Shown here in pieces: positions 35,973-47,855 of a DNA stretch of 64,000 nucleotides. Within the stretch, counting starts at the first letter, position 1. Every line of letters begins with the position of its first letter. The stretch comes from Perognathus longimembris pacificus. Taxonomy: Eukaryota; Chordata; Mammalia; Rodentia; Heteromyidae. The stretch covers positions 5,849,606-5,913,605 of the forward strand of contig NC_063181.1 of assembly GCF_023159225.1 (NCBI RefSeq). The letters run 5' to 3'. The position numbers and the translations under genes are program-made. The notes beneath the pieces were generated by a model. That model saw only the letters and a list, made by a program, of their open reading frames with translations. It was not told where the DNA came from and did no database searches.

Positions 35973-36994
35973 GTACATGAAAAAATTTATATAAAAATCT
36001 TAAGTGACAGAGAACGGAATTTACATACTGATTTTATCTAACTACCTAAAAAATACATCTACATTTAGAATTGCATGCCGTTGGAACATCTTAAGTTCTC
36101 TTTGTGCTATATTGGTTAAATATATTTTAAAATATGTGCAGTTTGGCCTACAAAGCTAAAGCTAGTGCTCTTGTCTGTGCGGCTGCCTCTTGCTTCTTTC
36201 CTTTTGGTCTGACTTCCTGCGGTCTCCACATGGCCCTCAGAGGGTGGCCCATCGAGTCTTCTTACCAGTCGCTAGAGGAGAGAGTAAACAGGGCCTCCAA
36301 TTTACATTAGATCCTGTCCAAAATCAGGACTGGGGCATGCCATGTGGAGAAGAAGCAACCAAGGAAGGGTGGCAAGCAGAATCTGACACGACAGGAAGTT
36401 ACTCTATCCTCAACGGTCCTGGGGCCCATGGCATGTAGCTAGACCTCTCAGCGCTTTGCCACGCTGTGTTCTAGGTTCTCTCTCCAGTCCTGAGACCCCA
36501 GCAACGGCAGAGCCCCTCCTCTGACCTCTCCACGTGGCCACTGAAGGGCTGGTCAGGTGGGAAGCCAGCAGGAGCACTTCCCAGCCCTGCACTAAGGCAG
36601 CCCCTTCCCGGCATGGTGAGCCCACACCACCTTCAGAGCCCAAAAGGTATGCACTTTCCTTTGCTCACCTTGGTGCATGGGGAACCCTGGGGCTGAGCAA
36701 GTGACTCCCCACAGGTCTCAGGGAAGGTGGAGAGCAGAAGTGTGATTGGGTCCGGGCTGGGTTCTTTGTGGCCACACCCTGTGGTAATGGAGAACCTGGC
36801 AAAGAGCCTGAGTCAGGCCTGCCAGGAGGCCTCTGCCCCCACAGGCTCCCCGGCAGTGTTCTCTGGAGCTCTGGATTCTAATGCTTACCAGACCAAACGC
36901 ATAACCTTGAACAGTACGAGGGTTCTCCGCCTGCGGCAGCCTGAACTGCCTATCTTGATGGAGACATCTGAGGTTGGGCTGGCCATGTGTACTT

Positions 36995-37145
36995 TATACA
37001 GTAGCACTGGGGGGGGGGGGTTCCCCTCAGTGTCTCCCTGTATAACCCAGGCTGGTCTTGAACTCACTATGTAGCCTAGGCCAGCCTAAAACTCTCCTGG
37101 CTCAGACTCTCAGGCAGGTATAGACAGGCACCAAAATGCCCAGGT
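36995..37145 (-). mobile_element. B1-type SINE, diverged
   Basis: After a G-run, TGTCTCCCTGTATAACCCAG, GCTGGTCTTGAACTCACTAT, GTAGCCTAGGCCAGCC and ACAGGCACCAAAATGCCCAG match a reverse B1. Confidence 0.8.
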
Positions 37146-37199
37146 CCCAGGTGATGCTTTTTAAATTTCTGTTTATTTACTTACTTTATTTTGCTATTT

Positions 37200-37505
37200 A
37201 TTTATGGTAATTGTTTACTAGGCCCAAATAATCCTCATGCCTTTAATCTACATAACAGTGGAAACTACAAGGATGTACAACCATTTTTAAAATATAGTTT
37301 AAGGAAATCGTTTATACTTAGGGTATACGGTTTTATGATGCCTTATAGTCAAGCTAATTAGCATATTCACTTCTTCACACAGTTACAATTTGCATTATAG
37401 AAGTTTCTCTGTGCAGTGAGAGCAAGTACAAAGTCCATAATACCATATGATTAATCACAGCCCATTAGATCACCAGGACTTACTCATCCTACATTAGCAA
37501 AACTT
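37200..37505 (-). mobile_element. LINE-1 (L1M type) 3' fragment, antisense
   Basis: GTCAAGCTAATTAGCATATT, CACTTCTTCACACAGTTACA, GTGAGAGCAAGTACA and the later ACTTACTCATCC follow the reverse complement of the L1M 3' region. Confidence 0.65.
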
Positions 37506-38489
37506 GGTTTCCTGTGGACAGCACAGGCTTGCTCCTCAGCCCATGACATCCCGTGTGGTTCCCACACTTGCGCTGGGAGGGTGACAAACTACCGGTCCGG
37601 CCCTCATCTTACTCTGAGCTGAGTTCAGAGAATCAGGTGCGATCTGTCAGCGAGGAGCAGAGGCTCCCACTGCCGGGGTAGGACTCACCAGAGCTCAGAC
37701 TTGCAATCACCCTTCCAAGGTGTCTCCAAGCCTCTTACTGCAGAGTATGTGGTTAGTTTCTATTTGAGTGTCTTGTTACTCAAGCTCTCGATTGGGAAAT
37801 GAACAGAAAAGAAAACAAACTTATGGGGGGAATTATGCAGAGCTCAAAAAATTTGGGGGAACTTTGGTCTTCTACAGAGGTAACTGTGAGAGTTCCAAGG
37901 GCAAGCCTACATGTGGAGTCAAGAAACCCCCAGTGGGAGTCATCCTCTAACAACTTTCCCACCACTCTTCAAATTATAGCAGGTGTTTTCTTCCCCTGAC
38001 AGAAACTAAAAGAAAAAAAGCCAGAGAGAAAACCCGAGTAGAAACTTCCTGGACATAAGAAGTATCAGAATAGCTACCGGGCCTTTAAAGAGCCGGGGCC
38101 TCCTTCCATGGAGTCACTCTGGGAAGAGGGGGGTCACGCTCCCAGACGTCACCTGCAAAGTCATGAATCCAGTTCCCCCATGCTGTTTGACCTAACAGTT
38201 CCTTTTTTTCCTTCCAACCTCTTTTCTTGAGGTTTCCGAGGAACACAGGAAGGCAGAAAAAAGAGCAGCAACCGACATCTCCATAGCTCACTGCAGACAC
38301 GAGAGGCAGGGAGAGCAGAGCCAAGGAGCCCGGGGACGGGACCGGTGACTTCACGGCAGACAAGGGAAGTGGATCTGCGCACCAGTGGGAACTGAGTGTG
38401 ACAGTCAGGTCCGCAGCTAGTGCTCAGGAGGCTCCAAAGAAACCAAGTTCTACTTCTCCGCTGGTAAACCTTTTTCTAGTTCACATACC

Positions 38490-38532
38490 CAGGGCGGGGG
38501 TGGGGGGGTGGAGGGGTGGGGGGAGGGGAGTG
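38490..38532 (+). repeat. G-rich tract (G-quadruplex candidate)
   Basis: Successive runs of three to seven G separated by T, A or C on the plus strand. Confidence 0.8.
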
Positions 38533-41500
38533 CTGAGGTTTTACATTCTTTGAAATCACATCCAACTGACATTCCAGAAAGACACTCGGATAACTCTGGT
38601 ACGACAGCTCCTCTGTCGGCACCTCAGTTTTTCTCCTCTACAAAGCGATGGGATTAACGAAGAGGAATGATTTTTCTGCGAAGCCTCGGGTGTGAATATT
38701 CAAACTGCTGAGAGCAACAGGTTCTTCAAACCACCTCATGCACCACTGTCTGGTCAGAAATGTTTCCCAGTCTGCAGAACCCCAAGGATACCTTGCTCCC
38801 CCAAAGCCCAGAGCACAGCCCCAGGACAAGACTCCATGCATCCAAGAGTAGGGGCTAAAATCACTGGCCACAGAGGCAGTTCTTCGGAAGGAGAAATGAG
38901 ACAACAGGAAGAGAAGATGTGAGGCAGGGCAAAGTAGCTAAGAAGGCAAAACATACAAGCAGGAAGGTCCTTGCCCCAAGTAGTGAGTCAGATTTCAGCC
39001 ACGGCCACGAGGGGTGCTGCCGGTGGAGAAGCTCAGCCCGGTGCAATCACAAGATGGAAGGACCTGACCAGCCAGAAGGCCCACCTTCTGATGATGCAGA
39101 TGACCCAGTTTCAGAGTTAAACAGAACAAGGTCTGTTTTCTAGAATCTTCCCCCCAGTGACCAACGTCTCTCTGACCTCTATCCTGCCCTGTGTGCCATG
39201 GACTGTCCTCCCTCCAGCCTCCACCAGCCTCATGTGTAGAGCTGAAGACGCGGGTCTGCTGGAATGGGGGCCTTGGTGAACACATGCTTCTTTTACAAAG
39301 CGTGCCCGTGGCAGCTGACAAGGTCTGCTCCTTCTCCTCCCACCTCTCTCTGGAGGTGATGTGGGCCCCTCGACGGGGAGGAAATGCTGGCTCAGAAAGG
39401 CTGAAAAGCTGTATTCAACAGGGGTCACACATGAGAAGAGGCCCCCTAAGCCAGCCGATGCAGGGATTCAGATGAGGGAAGAAGCTGGCACTCTGGACCC
39501 CGAGCGGGCGCCTCGGGAGGCCTGTCCTGGCCCAGTGGAATCACCTGAGAGAAATATAGGGGCCTCAGCCTTGCCCCAATGTCAGCTTTCCCGCCCACTG
39601 GGCTGGGCATGTTAATTCTTTACTAGAAACACACCCCAAACACTGGGCACGGGTCATGACCACAAATCCTTCCACGTATTCAAGCTCCTTTAAACATCCA
39701 TATACATTTTTTTTTTTTTTTTTTGGTGACAGGGATACATCTTCTCAATACAACCCATTTCTAGGGCATTTCAGGCCCAGAGAGGGTTGTCTGTTATTCA
39801 TTCCTACGGTGTGTGAAAAGAGTTTTTCTAGATCCACTCGCAGGTACTAGCTCTGCCTTTGTTGCTGTCAGGCACCTGCACGGTGAGTCTCAGGCTCTAA
39901 GCAAGAGTCTACACAGAAATAGGAGCGTCTGCAGGTGGCTCACCCATCATGGCACACCAGGTCACCCAAGTCCTTATACACATTGTACCCCAAGAAGGCT
40001 GTAGGAATCGATTTGGCAGTGATCCGCCGACCCCAGTAATGGTAACTGGAAGCTTTGAAAGGCCACTCCTGGGAGGGGCCAGAAGAAGAGCCAAACAATG
40101 GTCCCGGTTAATCTGCCCAGCCTGAGTTGGGTCCTTGGGCTTTTAGAACTCAGTGGGATTCGAGGTCACACACCCCTGGGTCTTCTCCATCCGTGGTCCC
40201 TCAGCTCACACCTATGGCTCCTGTCTGATGTTCGGTCCACCCGGCCCTGGTTTGTGTGCATTCTTGAGCTGAGGTAGCAACCACACAGAACCCCTTTGGT
40301 CCCCACAGCACTGGGTGAACAGACTCACCTCCCACTCTTGGTTTCTATTCTTGGCTGTCAACAGCGCCATCACTTGTCAAGTGTCTCCCTGCATGGCTGT
40401 ACGCCAGTGAGGGAAAGGAGGAGTCCTGAATACAGGCTGGCCAGCTCCCTGACACAGCCTACGGCCCCTCCGGGAACGAGGAGGTCATGCAGGTACAATA
40501 GTAAAGGAGCCGGGAATAGGACTGTAATATCGTCGTGTTGGGGGTGGGGGTGTTGTCTCAGAGATCATCTAGTCTGGTGATTTCTGGAACTTTGTACTCT
40601 TTGGGGGGGAAATCTTTAAAAATATACATGGCCTACTCTAGACTTTCTGCTCATAATGAATGCAAAGGATCTTCAAGATCTGTTCTAGCTTACCTCTTGC
40701 AGGGGAGGCAAACTCTCCAGTGTCTATGCACACCTGAAAACGGTCTAGAATCTGGAGCCTTGATCTCTAGTTCTGAAATAAATCCTCTCTGTCATTGTCT
40801 GTGCACCAGGACTTTCTAACCCCGAGAGCTTTCCTCGCCAGCCTTGTTCCCGCATGGATTTGGGGACTATGGGACACAGAGAATTGGTTCGGTCATGCTT
40901 GAATGTGACATCCTTTCTTAAAAGCAACAGCTCTGGCTTTCCAGAGCCCTTCCCACCCCCCCCCCCCCACCTAAATACTCCTGGTTCCCTCCTTAAACCC
41001 AGAAGTGGAGTGGCATGGCTGTCACTGTTCTGTGGTTCGAGAAGACTATATCCCAGGCCTACCAATCTCCCAGGTTACTGCTTCAAAGGCTTTGAAACGA
41101 TACCGGGTATCTATATCGAATAAGCTAAGGATCCAAGTGGAACAGAAAGCCTACCCTCCCATCATAAGAAAGAAGGCCTCCATCCAATATGACAGTTGGT
41201 TTTTTTTTCTTCCCTGTCCTTAAAACTCAGACAATTGGCTCCAAGTATGAAGACTGCCACTCTCCAGGCTCGTACCCACACCACACCAGTTCTTTTGAGT
41301 TTCCAGCTTAACTGTAGTAGCACCCCTCCGTAACCGCACAACTTAATTCCTTATGCTCCATCTCTTTATAGACATTCTACTCGTTCTGGTTTTCTGGAGT
41401 ATTCTGATTAGCAGACTCTCCTGAACTAAAAGACAGCTACAGCTTTGAGGAAGGAGCAGAACATTTTCTCAAATAAAAGCACCTTTTCTGATCCTCTGGT

Positions 41501-41744
41501 TCATTTATTCCACATTTCTATGAGTGTAATAGTACAATCACCACTTACGAAGTTTGTTTCGTGTGTCAGTCATGGCATTAGGCAATACTTGTATGCTTTC
41601 TTATGCAACCCACATAGCACCCTGTCCCCTAGTAGAACACACGGCATCCTCAGGACAGGCTCTAAGCCCACTCCTGGGCCAGTGCTTGATGCGAGAAGAT
41701 GCCCAGTAAACAATGTGTTGAACTAAGTAATTGCTTTAATAATA

Positions 41745-41900
41745 TGATTGACATCTTCATATTACAGATGAAGGAATGGACTGTCACAGACACTAAATAA
41801 CTGCCCAAGATCACAGCACTAAGGTAACAAAGGAGCCAGGCAGGTCTGACTTGATTGTGTCCTGATTACACCGTCGTGTCACACTGAAATCTTGAAAAGT
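41745..41900 (+). mobile_element. MIR SINE
   Basis: ATTACAGATGAAGGAATGGA, AACTGCCCAAGATCACAGCA and GGAGCCAGGCAGGTCTGAC follow the conserved MIR core on the plus strand. Confidence 0.75.
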
Positions 41901-42232
41901 GGTGATGGTTCAGGAGACAGAAAGATAAAACATGAAAATATGCCTTGTCTAAGATTACACAACAGTCGGTCTGGTTTATCTTGCTAGCCTCTGCATTACC
42001 ACACATTTGCTCCTTCAGGGATCCCAACACAACATGGCGGTGTTATCAGGACACAGTAAGGTTCCAGGAAACCTCAATGGTTGGGGTGTTATGGCTGCCA
42101 CTGGCACTCACAGAAGTACCAAGAACGCGCGCACGGTACGCCTTCTCTGAGCTCAGCGTGTCCCCTTAGAGCTCACGATCAGTTGCCTTGTCTGAGCAAG
42201 AAGAGGCTGCTTTTCTATTCTTTAAGTTCTTA

Positions 42233-42520
42233 ATACAGGTTGACCATCCCTAATCTGAAAATACAAAATCTGAAATGCTCTTAAAACCTGAAGCTTTTTG
42301 AGGCCAATAGGACATCGCAAGTAGAAAATGTCACTATGGGACTACATGTCTCAGGTCTTAGTCAAAACACAGGTATACTACCAAGGTTATAGACAGTCAT
42401 CGGTATTCTGTTTAAGATTTATATGAAACACAAATAACGTCCATTTTTAGACTTGGGTCCTATCCTCAAGATTTCTCATAATGCTTCAAAATTTCCAAAA
42501 CTTGAAACGCTCCTGGTCCC
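42233..42520 (+). mobile_element. Tigger-like (pogo-type) nonautonomous DNA transposon
   Basis: CAGGTTGACCATCCCTAATC, TGAAATGCTCTTAAAACC, AGACTTGGGTCCTATCCTC and AAAACTTGAAACGCTCCTGG follow a common mammalian Tigger-derived element. The distal inverted terminal repeat is degraded. I am not sure of the subfamily. Confidence 0.65.
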
Positions 42521-43218
42521 CCAAAGAACCTGTATGTGAACTCCAGCAGCACTTGCTGTCATCTTCGCAGATGGGAATTCACGGAGACCCCAGTCCCAGC
42601 CTAGGGCCTGGCGGAAGCGCAGCCCCTTACACCCCTGCTTATACGTTGGAAGGAGAGTCTTGGGGCAGAGGATGTGGAGGAAGGGGTTCCAGAGCAAGTC
42701 CTCTGAGAGGGCAGAGGTTGGAAACCACTGGCACACACGGGAACATAAAGAGAAGACTTTCTTTCTCGTTTTATCCCCATATCACAGCTCTGTTTATTCT
42801 GAGAAGCAAACCAGCTGCAGTTCCAAAATAGATATGCCAACCACCGCCTCTAATGACAGAGGGGAGTCTGCGGGAACCAAGCACGGAGCAGCCCTTTTCA
42901 AGGGACAGGAGTCCTAGAAGGCCTGGAGGAGGGAATGCTCCCAGGGGTTTTTCCCACTTTGCCCTCCCATGCTTCCTCCTGCCTCCTGCACCAGGGAGAC
43001 TCAGTTCCTCTTTCCTAGCTCCAGGGAGCAGAGTGCATACAGCCTGTGGCCACTCCCAGATCCCCAGGAGTCTGGTTCACTTTCCCAGACTGGGCTCCTA
43101 GGGCCACGTGGGACAGGTATGTTTTCTTTTTCCTGGGCCTGAGGCTCTTTTCCAAGAAGGCTTCCTGAGAGCCGGAGAGATCACTGAACGACCTGCTAGA
43201 CCTACAGATTCTCTTAAA

Positions 43219-43441
43219 ACCTGGGACCTGTGATCCTAGCTGCTCCTGAGGTTGAGATCTGAGGACCATGGCCAGCCAGGGCAGAAAAGTCCCCATGAGA
43301 CTCTTATCTCCAATGAACCACTCCAGAACTGCAAGTGGCACTGTGGCCCAAGTGGTAGAGTGCCGGCCTTTAGTGCAAAGAGGCTCACGAACAGTGTCCA
43401 GGACCTGAGTTCAAGCCTCACCATGAACAGAAAAAAAAAAT
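43219..43441 (+). mobile_element. Composite 7SL-like/tRNA-like SINE
   Basis: GTGATCCTAGCTGCTCCTGA, GGCAGAAAAGTCCCCATGAG, then the right monomer GTGGCCCAAGTGGTAGAGTG and TGAGTTCAAGCCTCACCATG, ending in an A-tail. Confidence 0.9.
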
Positions 43442-44135
43442 CTGGGATCAGAATTGCTTGTGTTATGGGCACCAAACCATCACACCAGATGGAGGGAAAC
43501 CCATTAGACTATTTTCAAGATGACTGCAGTAGAGACCAAGACAACAGCCACGAGGAGAAGAGAGGAGAGCTGGGCTGGGGAGCCAGAAGAGGGACAGTTA
43601 CTAAGACACGCTTAATTTAGTAGCAGTGGAGTTGAGGCAAACTGGGCTTAGCAGGCCAAGGATTGGTGGGCAAGAGGGTTTGCAGGGGCCAAGCAACAGT
43701 TGGGTCAAGAGAGAGTCCTGCCGGTGAGCACAAGGGAAGCAGAGGCAGCCTGTGTTTGGGTCGCAGTTGGTGCTCTCCTCTATCCTGCCTAAACCATCGC
43801 CTGCCTGCCCTCCCCACCCCCCAGCAGAGGGTCACGGGGTCCCAGGTGACCTGGTAGCAGCGGACACCAGGCTTCGGGCCATAGAAAGGCCGACCGCATT
43901 TCCAAGCAGGCCCAGTGTGGGCCTGACGCCACACATCCTATTCCACGGGCTCTGCTTTGTCAGCTGGCTCCCAGTGAGGCGTCAAAGGGACCCTGACAGA
44001 AGCTTCCCCAGGCCATGTCTGTTGCATCTGTAGTGGATTGTCTCCGGGAAGCTGAGCGGGGGGGAACCATCTTCCGGGGGGCCTTCAGCCTGACTCCCCA
44101 CTGAAGTGGGTATTTGGCTCAAAAGAGACAGCTAG

Positions 44136-44243
44136 GCAGCTGGGTATGGTGGCACACACTTGTAATCCCAGGGCTCAAAGGTTTGAGGCAGGAAGACCAA
44201 GGGTTTGAGGTCAGCCTGAGCTGTATAAAGAGAACGGTCAAAG
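44136..44243 (+). mobile_element. B1-type SINE
   Basis: CTGGGTATGGTGGCACACAC, TTGTAATCCCAGGGCTCAAA and GTTTGAGGTCAGCCTGAGCT define a forward B1; its A-rich tail has expanded into the adjacent GGAA repeat. Confidence 0.9.
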
Positions 44244-44458
44244 GAAAGAAGGAAGGAAGGAAGGAAGGAAGGAAGGAAGGAAGGAAGGAAGGAAGGAAGG
44301 AAGGGAGGGAGGGAGGGAGGGAGGGAGGGAGGGAGGGAGGGAGGGAGGGAGGGAGGGAGGGAGGAAGGGAGGGAGGGAGAGGGGGGAAGGGGAGAGAGGG
44401 AGGGAAGGGGAAAGAGGGAAGGAGGGAGGGAGGGGAGGAGAAGGAAAGGGGAAAGGAA
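44244..44458. repeat. (GGAA)n to (GGGA)n polypurine tract
   Basis: About 210 nt of pure purine on the plus strand: about 15 GGAA units, then about 20 GGGA units, then irregular G/A. It grows from the tail of the B1 at 44136. GGAA arrays are potential multi-ETS sites. Confidence 0.95.
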
Positions 44459-44613
44459 AACAATGGTTGGTTGGCCAGAGGCCTACACACCCGGGCATCC
44501 CAAGCACTAAGAGACAGTGCCAAGTAAGGTCTGGAGGCTAAGCTGGACACATTTTGTTCTTTTTCAAAATTTAACTTTCTAGAAAATCAGGCCTTCCACC
44601 TGCCTCCCTGTGT

Positions 44614-44627
44614 CCACTAGAGGGCTT
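44614..44627 (+). promoter_or_regulatory. Candidate CTCF core
   Basis: CCACTAGAGGGCTT keeps the CCACTAGAGGGC half of the CTCF consensus. Confidence 0.3.
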
Positions 44628-45170
44628 CTCAAGCAAGCCTGGGCAACTCTAAAGCCCAAGGCCTTCCAGGCCGGATGACCTCCAGGCCTAACAGTATTTA
44701 CAGTCCACTCCGCTCCTACTATCAGTGTAAGAATGTGTGCATGTGCACGTGTGCAAAAAATACACATTGAAAAATCACTGCTAACCAGCGAAAGTAAACA
44801 TTTAAAATACTCCATAATATGTGTACTTTGGCTTTTTTCTTCTTCTTAAAAAAAAAAAAAGACAAAGCTAAGAACCTTCAGAAATGGGAGAAACCCAGAC
44901 TCTTTTCCTTCCTTTCATTTCCTTCTTTCTTTCTCTCTTGCTCTCTCTCCCCGCCTCCTTTCTACTTCTTTCCATCTTGCTTTTCTTCTCCTCTCCTCTC
45001 TGCTCCTTTTCTTTCTCTTAATTTCTTCTCTTTCTCTCTCTTTTTTTCTTTTTGAGACACCAGCACTCTGGAGGCCTAGGTTTAGAGCCGTGGATCAGAG
45101 GAAACCTCCCCTCCCCTCCCCTCCTGTTATCTCCTCTCCATTCTGTTTTGCTAAGCTGCTATTTGTGTTC

Positions 45171-45192
45171 CCCTGTATAAACACCCCGCCCC
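45171..45192 (-). promoter_or_regulatory. Candidate core promoter: GC box next to TATA-like element
   Basis: On the minus strand GGGGCGGGG (45192-45184) is followed two bases later by TTTATAC (45181-45175). The spacing is tighter than usual. Orientation agrees with PTK2B, about 21 kb upstream of its first coding exon. It could belong to an unrecognised LTR or an alternative leader exon, or be chance. Confidence 0.25.
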
Positions 45193-46179
45193 AGCCTGGC
45201 CCAGCTCTCCCCTCCCCTCCCAGCACAAAAGCAAAAATCCCAGGACATACTTGGAGCTGAGCTTCGGGGCCTCTAGCTTCTGGACTCTCGGTTTCATTTG
45301 AGACTTCCTGTCCTGGGCTAGTTCACACAAAATTTGCATATCACATAGACTGACTTGTACTGAAGCAAGTCATAAAACACCTGCCTGAGCATAGACCGTA
45401 AAACTGTAAGGGCAAAATATGGGTATCTAGAAGTCACCACCATACCCAGACGTACTGCAGGATCTGGCTGGGGGAAAGAGTGTTCTTCAAGGTGATCCAA
45501 CAAAGGCCATTTTACCACCATAGGAACCTGGAGTACCCATTCTAGAGGCTGAACATTGCTGAGGAGACTTCTGGTCATGAGTTGACAAACTAGGTTAACG
45601 CAAAATCCAAGCAACTGGGAACTTGAGAATCCGTCCTAGGCCTCCTCCCTGGATGAAGGCATGGAGGAGGTGGGAAGTTCTGAGGGTGGCGGTGCAGGGG
45701 GTCTCTTCTCAGGGAAGGGTAACTAATTGTTGGCTCTGACGTGAGATAGTGACTTGTGTCACTGCTAGATCAAAGGGCCATGCTTTACCTCATTGGGTTT
45801 CACACTTCCTGTCACTGGCAGGAAGTCTGAGAGGCAGGTTAGGGGGAGAAGCTGGGCTGGAGCCTCGCCTAGGAGAGGAAAGGAGACGTGTTGGTGAGCC
45901 AGGGCTGACGGCAGGCCTTACAAGTCAGGTATGAAACGCAAAGCACTACCCAGGCCAGGCGTGAGTAGCAGTCCAGTTTAGGATCCTTGCTTGGGACTCC
46001 TAGAGTGCTCCTTCATGATCTCATCTCACACCTGCATCCTCAGGGAGCCAGTTTTGTAGAAGCAAGGTAAATGATCAACTAGATGAAGAGTCTCCATCCC
46101 CAGGGCCTTCTCCGCCTATTGCCTTCCAGCAGGAGCCATGGGCTCCCAGCCTTGGGCTTCTAGCAGGAGCCATGCTTGT

Positions 46180-46345
46180 AATCACCTTCCGATCCCACAA
46201 GCACTGTGCCTGTTACAAATAGCATCAACGCATCTAATTCTCAAAACACAGCAGACAGATTTAGTCTTCTGTTGTGAGACATTTGGGCAAGTTGAGGCTT
46301 GGGGAGATTAATGACCTCAAAGTCACAGAGCTAAGAAATGGTTCT
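46180..46345 (+). mobile_element. MIR SINE, diverged
   Basis: ATCTAATTCTCAAAACACAG, GGCAAGTTGAGGCTTGGGGA, GACCTCAAAGTCACAGAGCT and AAGAAATGG match the MIR core. Confidence 0.7.
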
Positions 46346-47013
46346 TGTCCGGGTTCTTATCTCATACACCACCTTATCTCGTAAGGAAATAGGACTACTT
46401 CATGTTATTGAGAAAAGCAAGCAGGGCTTGGGTAGGTCACTGTTCTGGCTAAAGTTTTTTTTTTTTTTTTGCCCACAGAAAGGCTGTCAAGGTTCATTTT
46501 GTGTGGGGGTCTCTTGGACACCCCTTCTGCCTTCCCCCAGCTGCACTGGGGGCTGAGCTGCAGGGTTTGCGATTCCGTCAATTCAGTGAACACCTTTGAG
46601 TACCCACCTCCTGGGTGGACAAAATCCAGAGTACAAAAGCTAGAAAGGAATAAGAGGCAGGAAGGAAGGGGGGAACTTAGATCAGGCTGGAGAGACGGAC
46701 ATGTCCACCAAAGAATGAAAAGGACAAATGAAACTAAACTAGAAGCAACGCAAGCCAAGGGAATTCATCTTAAGTCCACGTGAAAGTCAGAGCCTAACAA
46801 AAGCCTTGCAGGATGGAAACGTTTATAGAGAAGAGGAGGAAGGTGAGAAGGTGGACAGAAAATTTAGAGTAAATGCAGGACAGAAAAGTCAGGGGTGTGG
46901 TCAAAATTATGGAGTTGGTTAAAATGAACAAGGTTCATAAAAGTGACCCTACCCACAGTTAGGCAAGAGCCAGATCTGCAGGAGTGGGAAAAAAAATTAA
47001 AAATCCTGGGAGG

Positions 47014-47119
47014 GGGCTGGGATGTAGCTCAGTGGCAAAGCGCTTGCCTGGCAAGTGCAACGTCCTGGGTTCGATCCCCAGTACCAAAAAAGAAAACACA
47101 AAAAAATACAGTTAAAAAA
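47014..47119 (+). mobile_element. Complete ID SINE with target-site duplication
   Basis: The body has an A box (TAGCTCAGTGG at 47025-47035) and a B box (GGTTCGATCCC at about 47078-47088), as in tRNA-Ala-derived ID elements. An A-rich tail (47094-47119) follows. AAATCCTGGGAGG occurs at 47001-47013 and 47120-47132. Little diverged; the internal Pol III promoter looks intact. Confidence 0.95.
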
Positions 47120-47600
47120 AAATCCTGGGAGGAGCAATTTGATGACCAATGCATTAATTCTGGTGATAACAGAGTCTCACTCAGGACCAGGCGGAGACTG
47201 ATGTCCCCAGGAAGAATCCCCAGGGACCTATGGCCAATTGGAAGAAGCGCTCACGTGATCTACACACCTATCCAGCCAATGCAAGGAACCGTAGGGAGGC
47301 TCTTCATCAAGTCAGGTGAGAGGCTGGCTGCACAGTCTCACTGGGGCTGGGTCCAACTATCGGAGGGTAGAGAAAGCAGGAGAGGCAAGAGCGCTTGCTT
47401 TGCTATGTATAGGTCAGGCCTTCATGGTAAAATTCTGCCTTTTCGCAAGCATCCTCCAGTGCCATCTCTACCATGAAGCTGCTTTGCATAGCCCTGAGCG
47501 GACGAGTTCTCGTTCCTTCTGCCTACTGCGAATCTGCCACGTTCAGCTTGGGGAAGAGGGGGCTGCAGATTTCTTGAAATCGAGAAATAGTTCAGGGCAC

Positions 47601-47855
47601 GTTGTTGGTGGTGGTGGTAGAGGTGGTGGTCATGGGGCTTGAACTCAGAGCCTGAGCCTTGTCCCTAAGCTCTTTTGCTCAAGGATAGCACTCCATCACA
47701 TTGAACCACAGTGCTACTTCATATTTTTGAGTGGTGAATTGGAGATAAAAGTCTCATGGGGACTTTTCGGCCTGGGCTGGCTTCGAACCGCGACCCTCAG
47801 ATCTCAGCCTTCTGAGTAGCTAGGATTACAGATGCGAGCCACTGGCTCCCAGCTC
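47601..47855 (-). mobile_element. Composite 7SL-like/tRNA-like SINE
   Basis: A GGT-rich head, GGGGCTTGAACTCAGAGCCT, TTTTGCTCAAGGATAGCAC, then GTCTCATGGGGACTTTTCGG and TTCTGAGTAGCTAGGATTAC. Confidence 0.9.

Noticed and set aside
44114..44550. Open frames of Gly-Arg-Lys or Pro-Ser-Leu repeats
   Set aside because: They arise from the GGAA/GGGA purine array next to a B1 element.
45318..45614. 98-codon open frame on the minus strand
   Set aside because: I recognise no domain or family and see no splice context; kept only as part of an unexplained block.
47014..47093. Possible tRNA gene
   Set aside because: It has tRNA-like A and B boxes, but the A-rich tail and flanking duplications identify an ID SINE.
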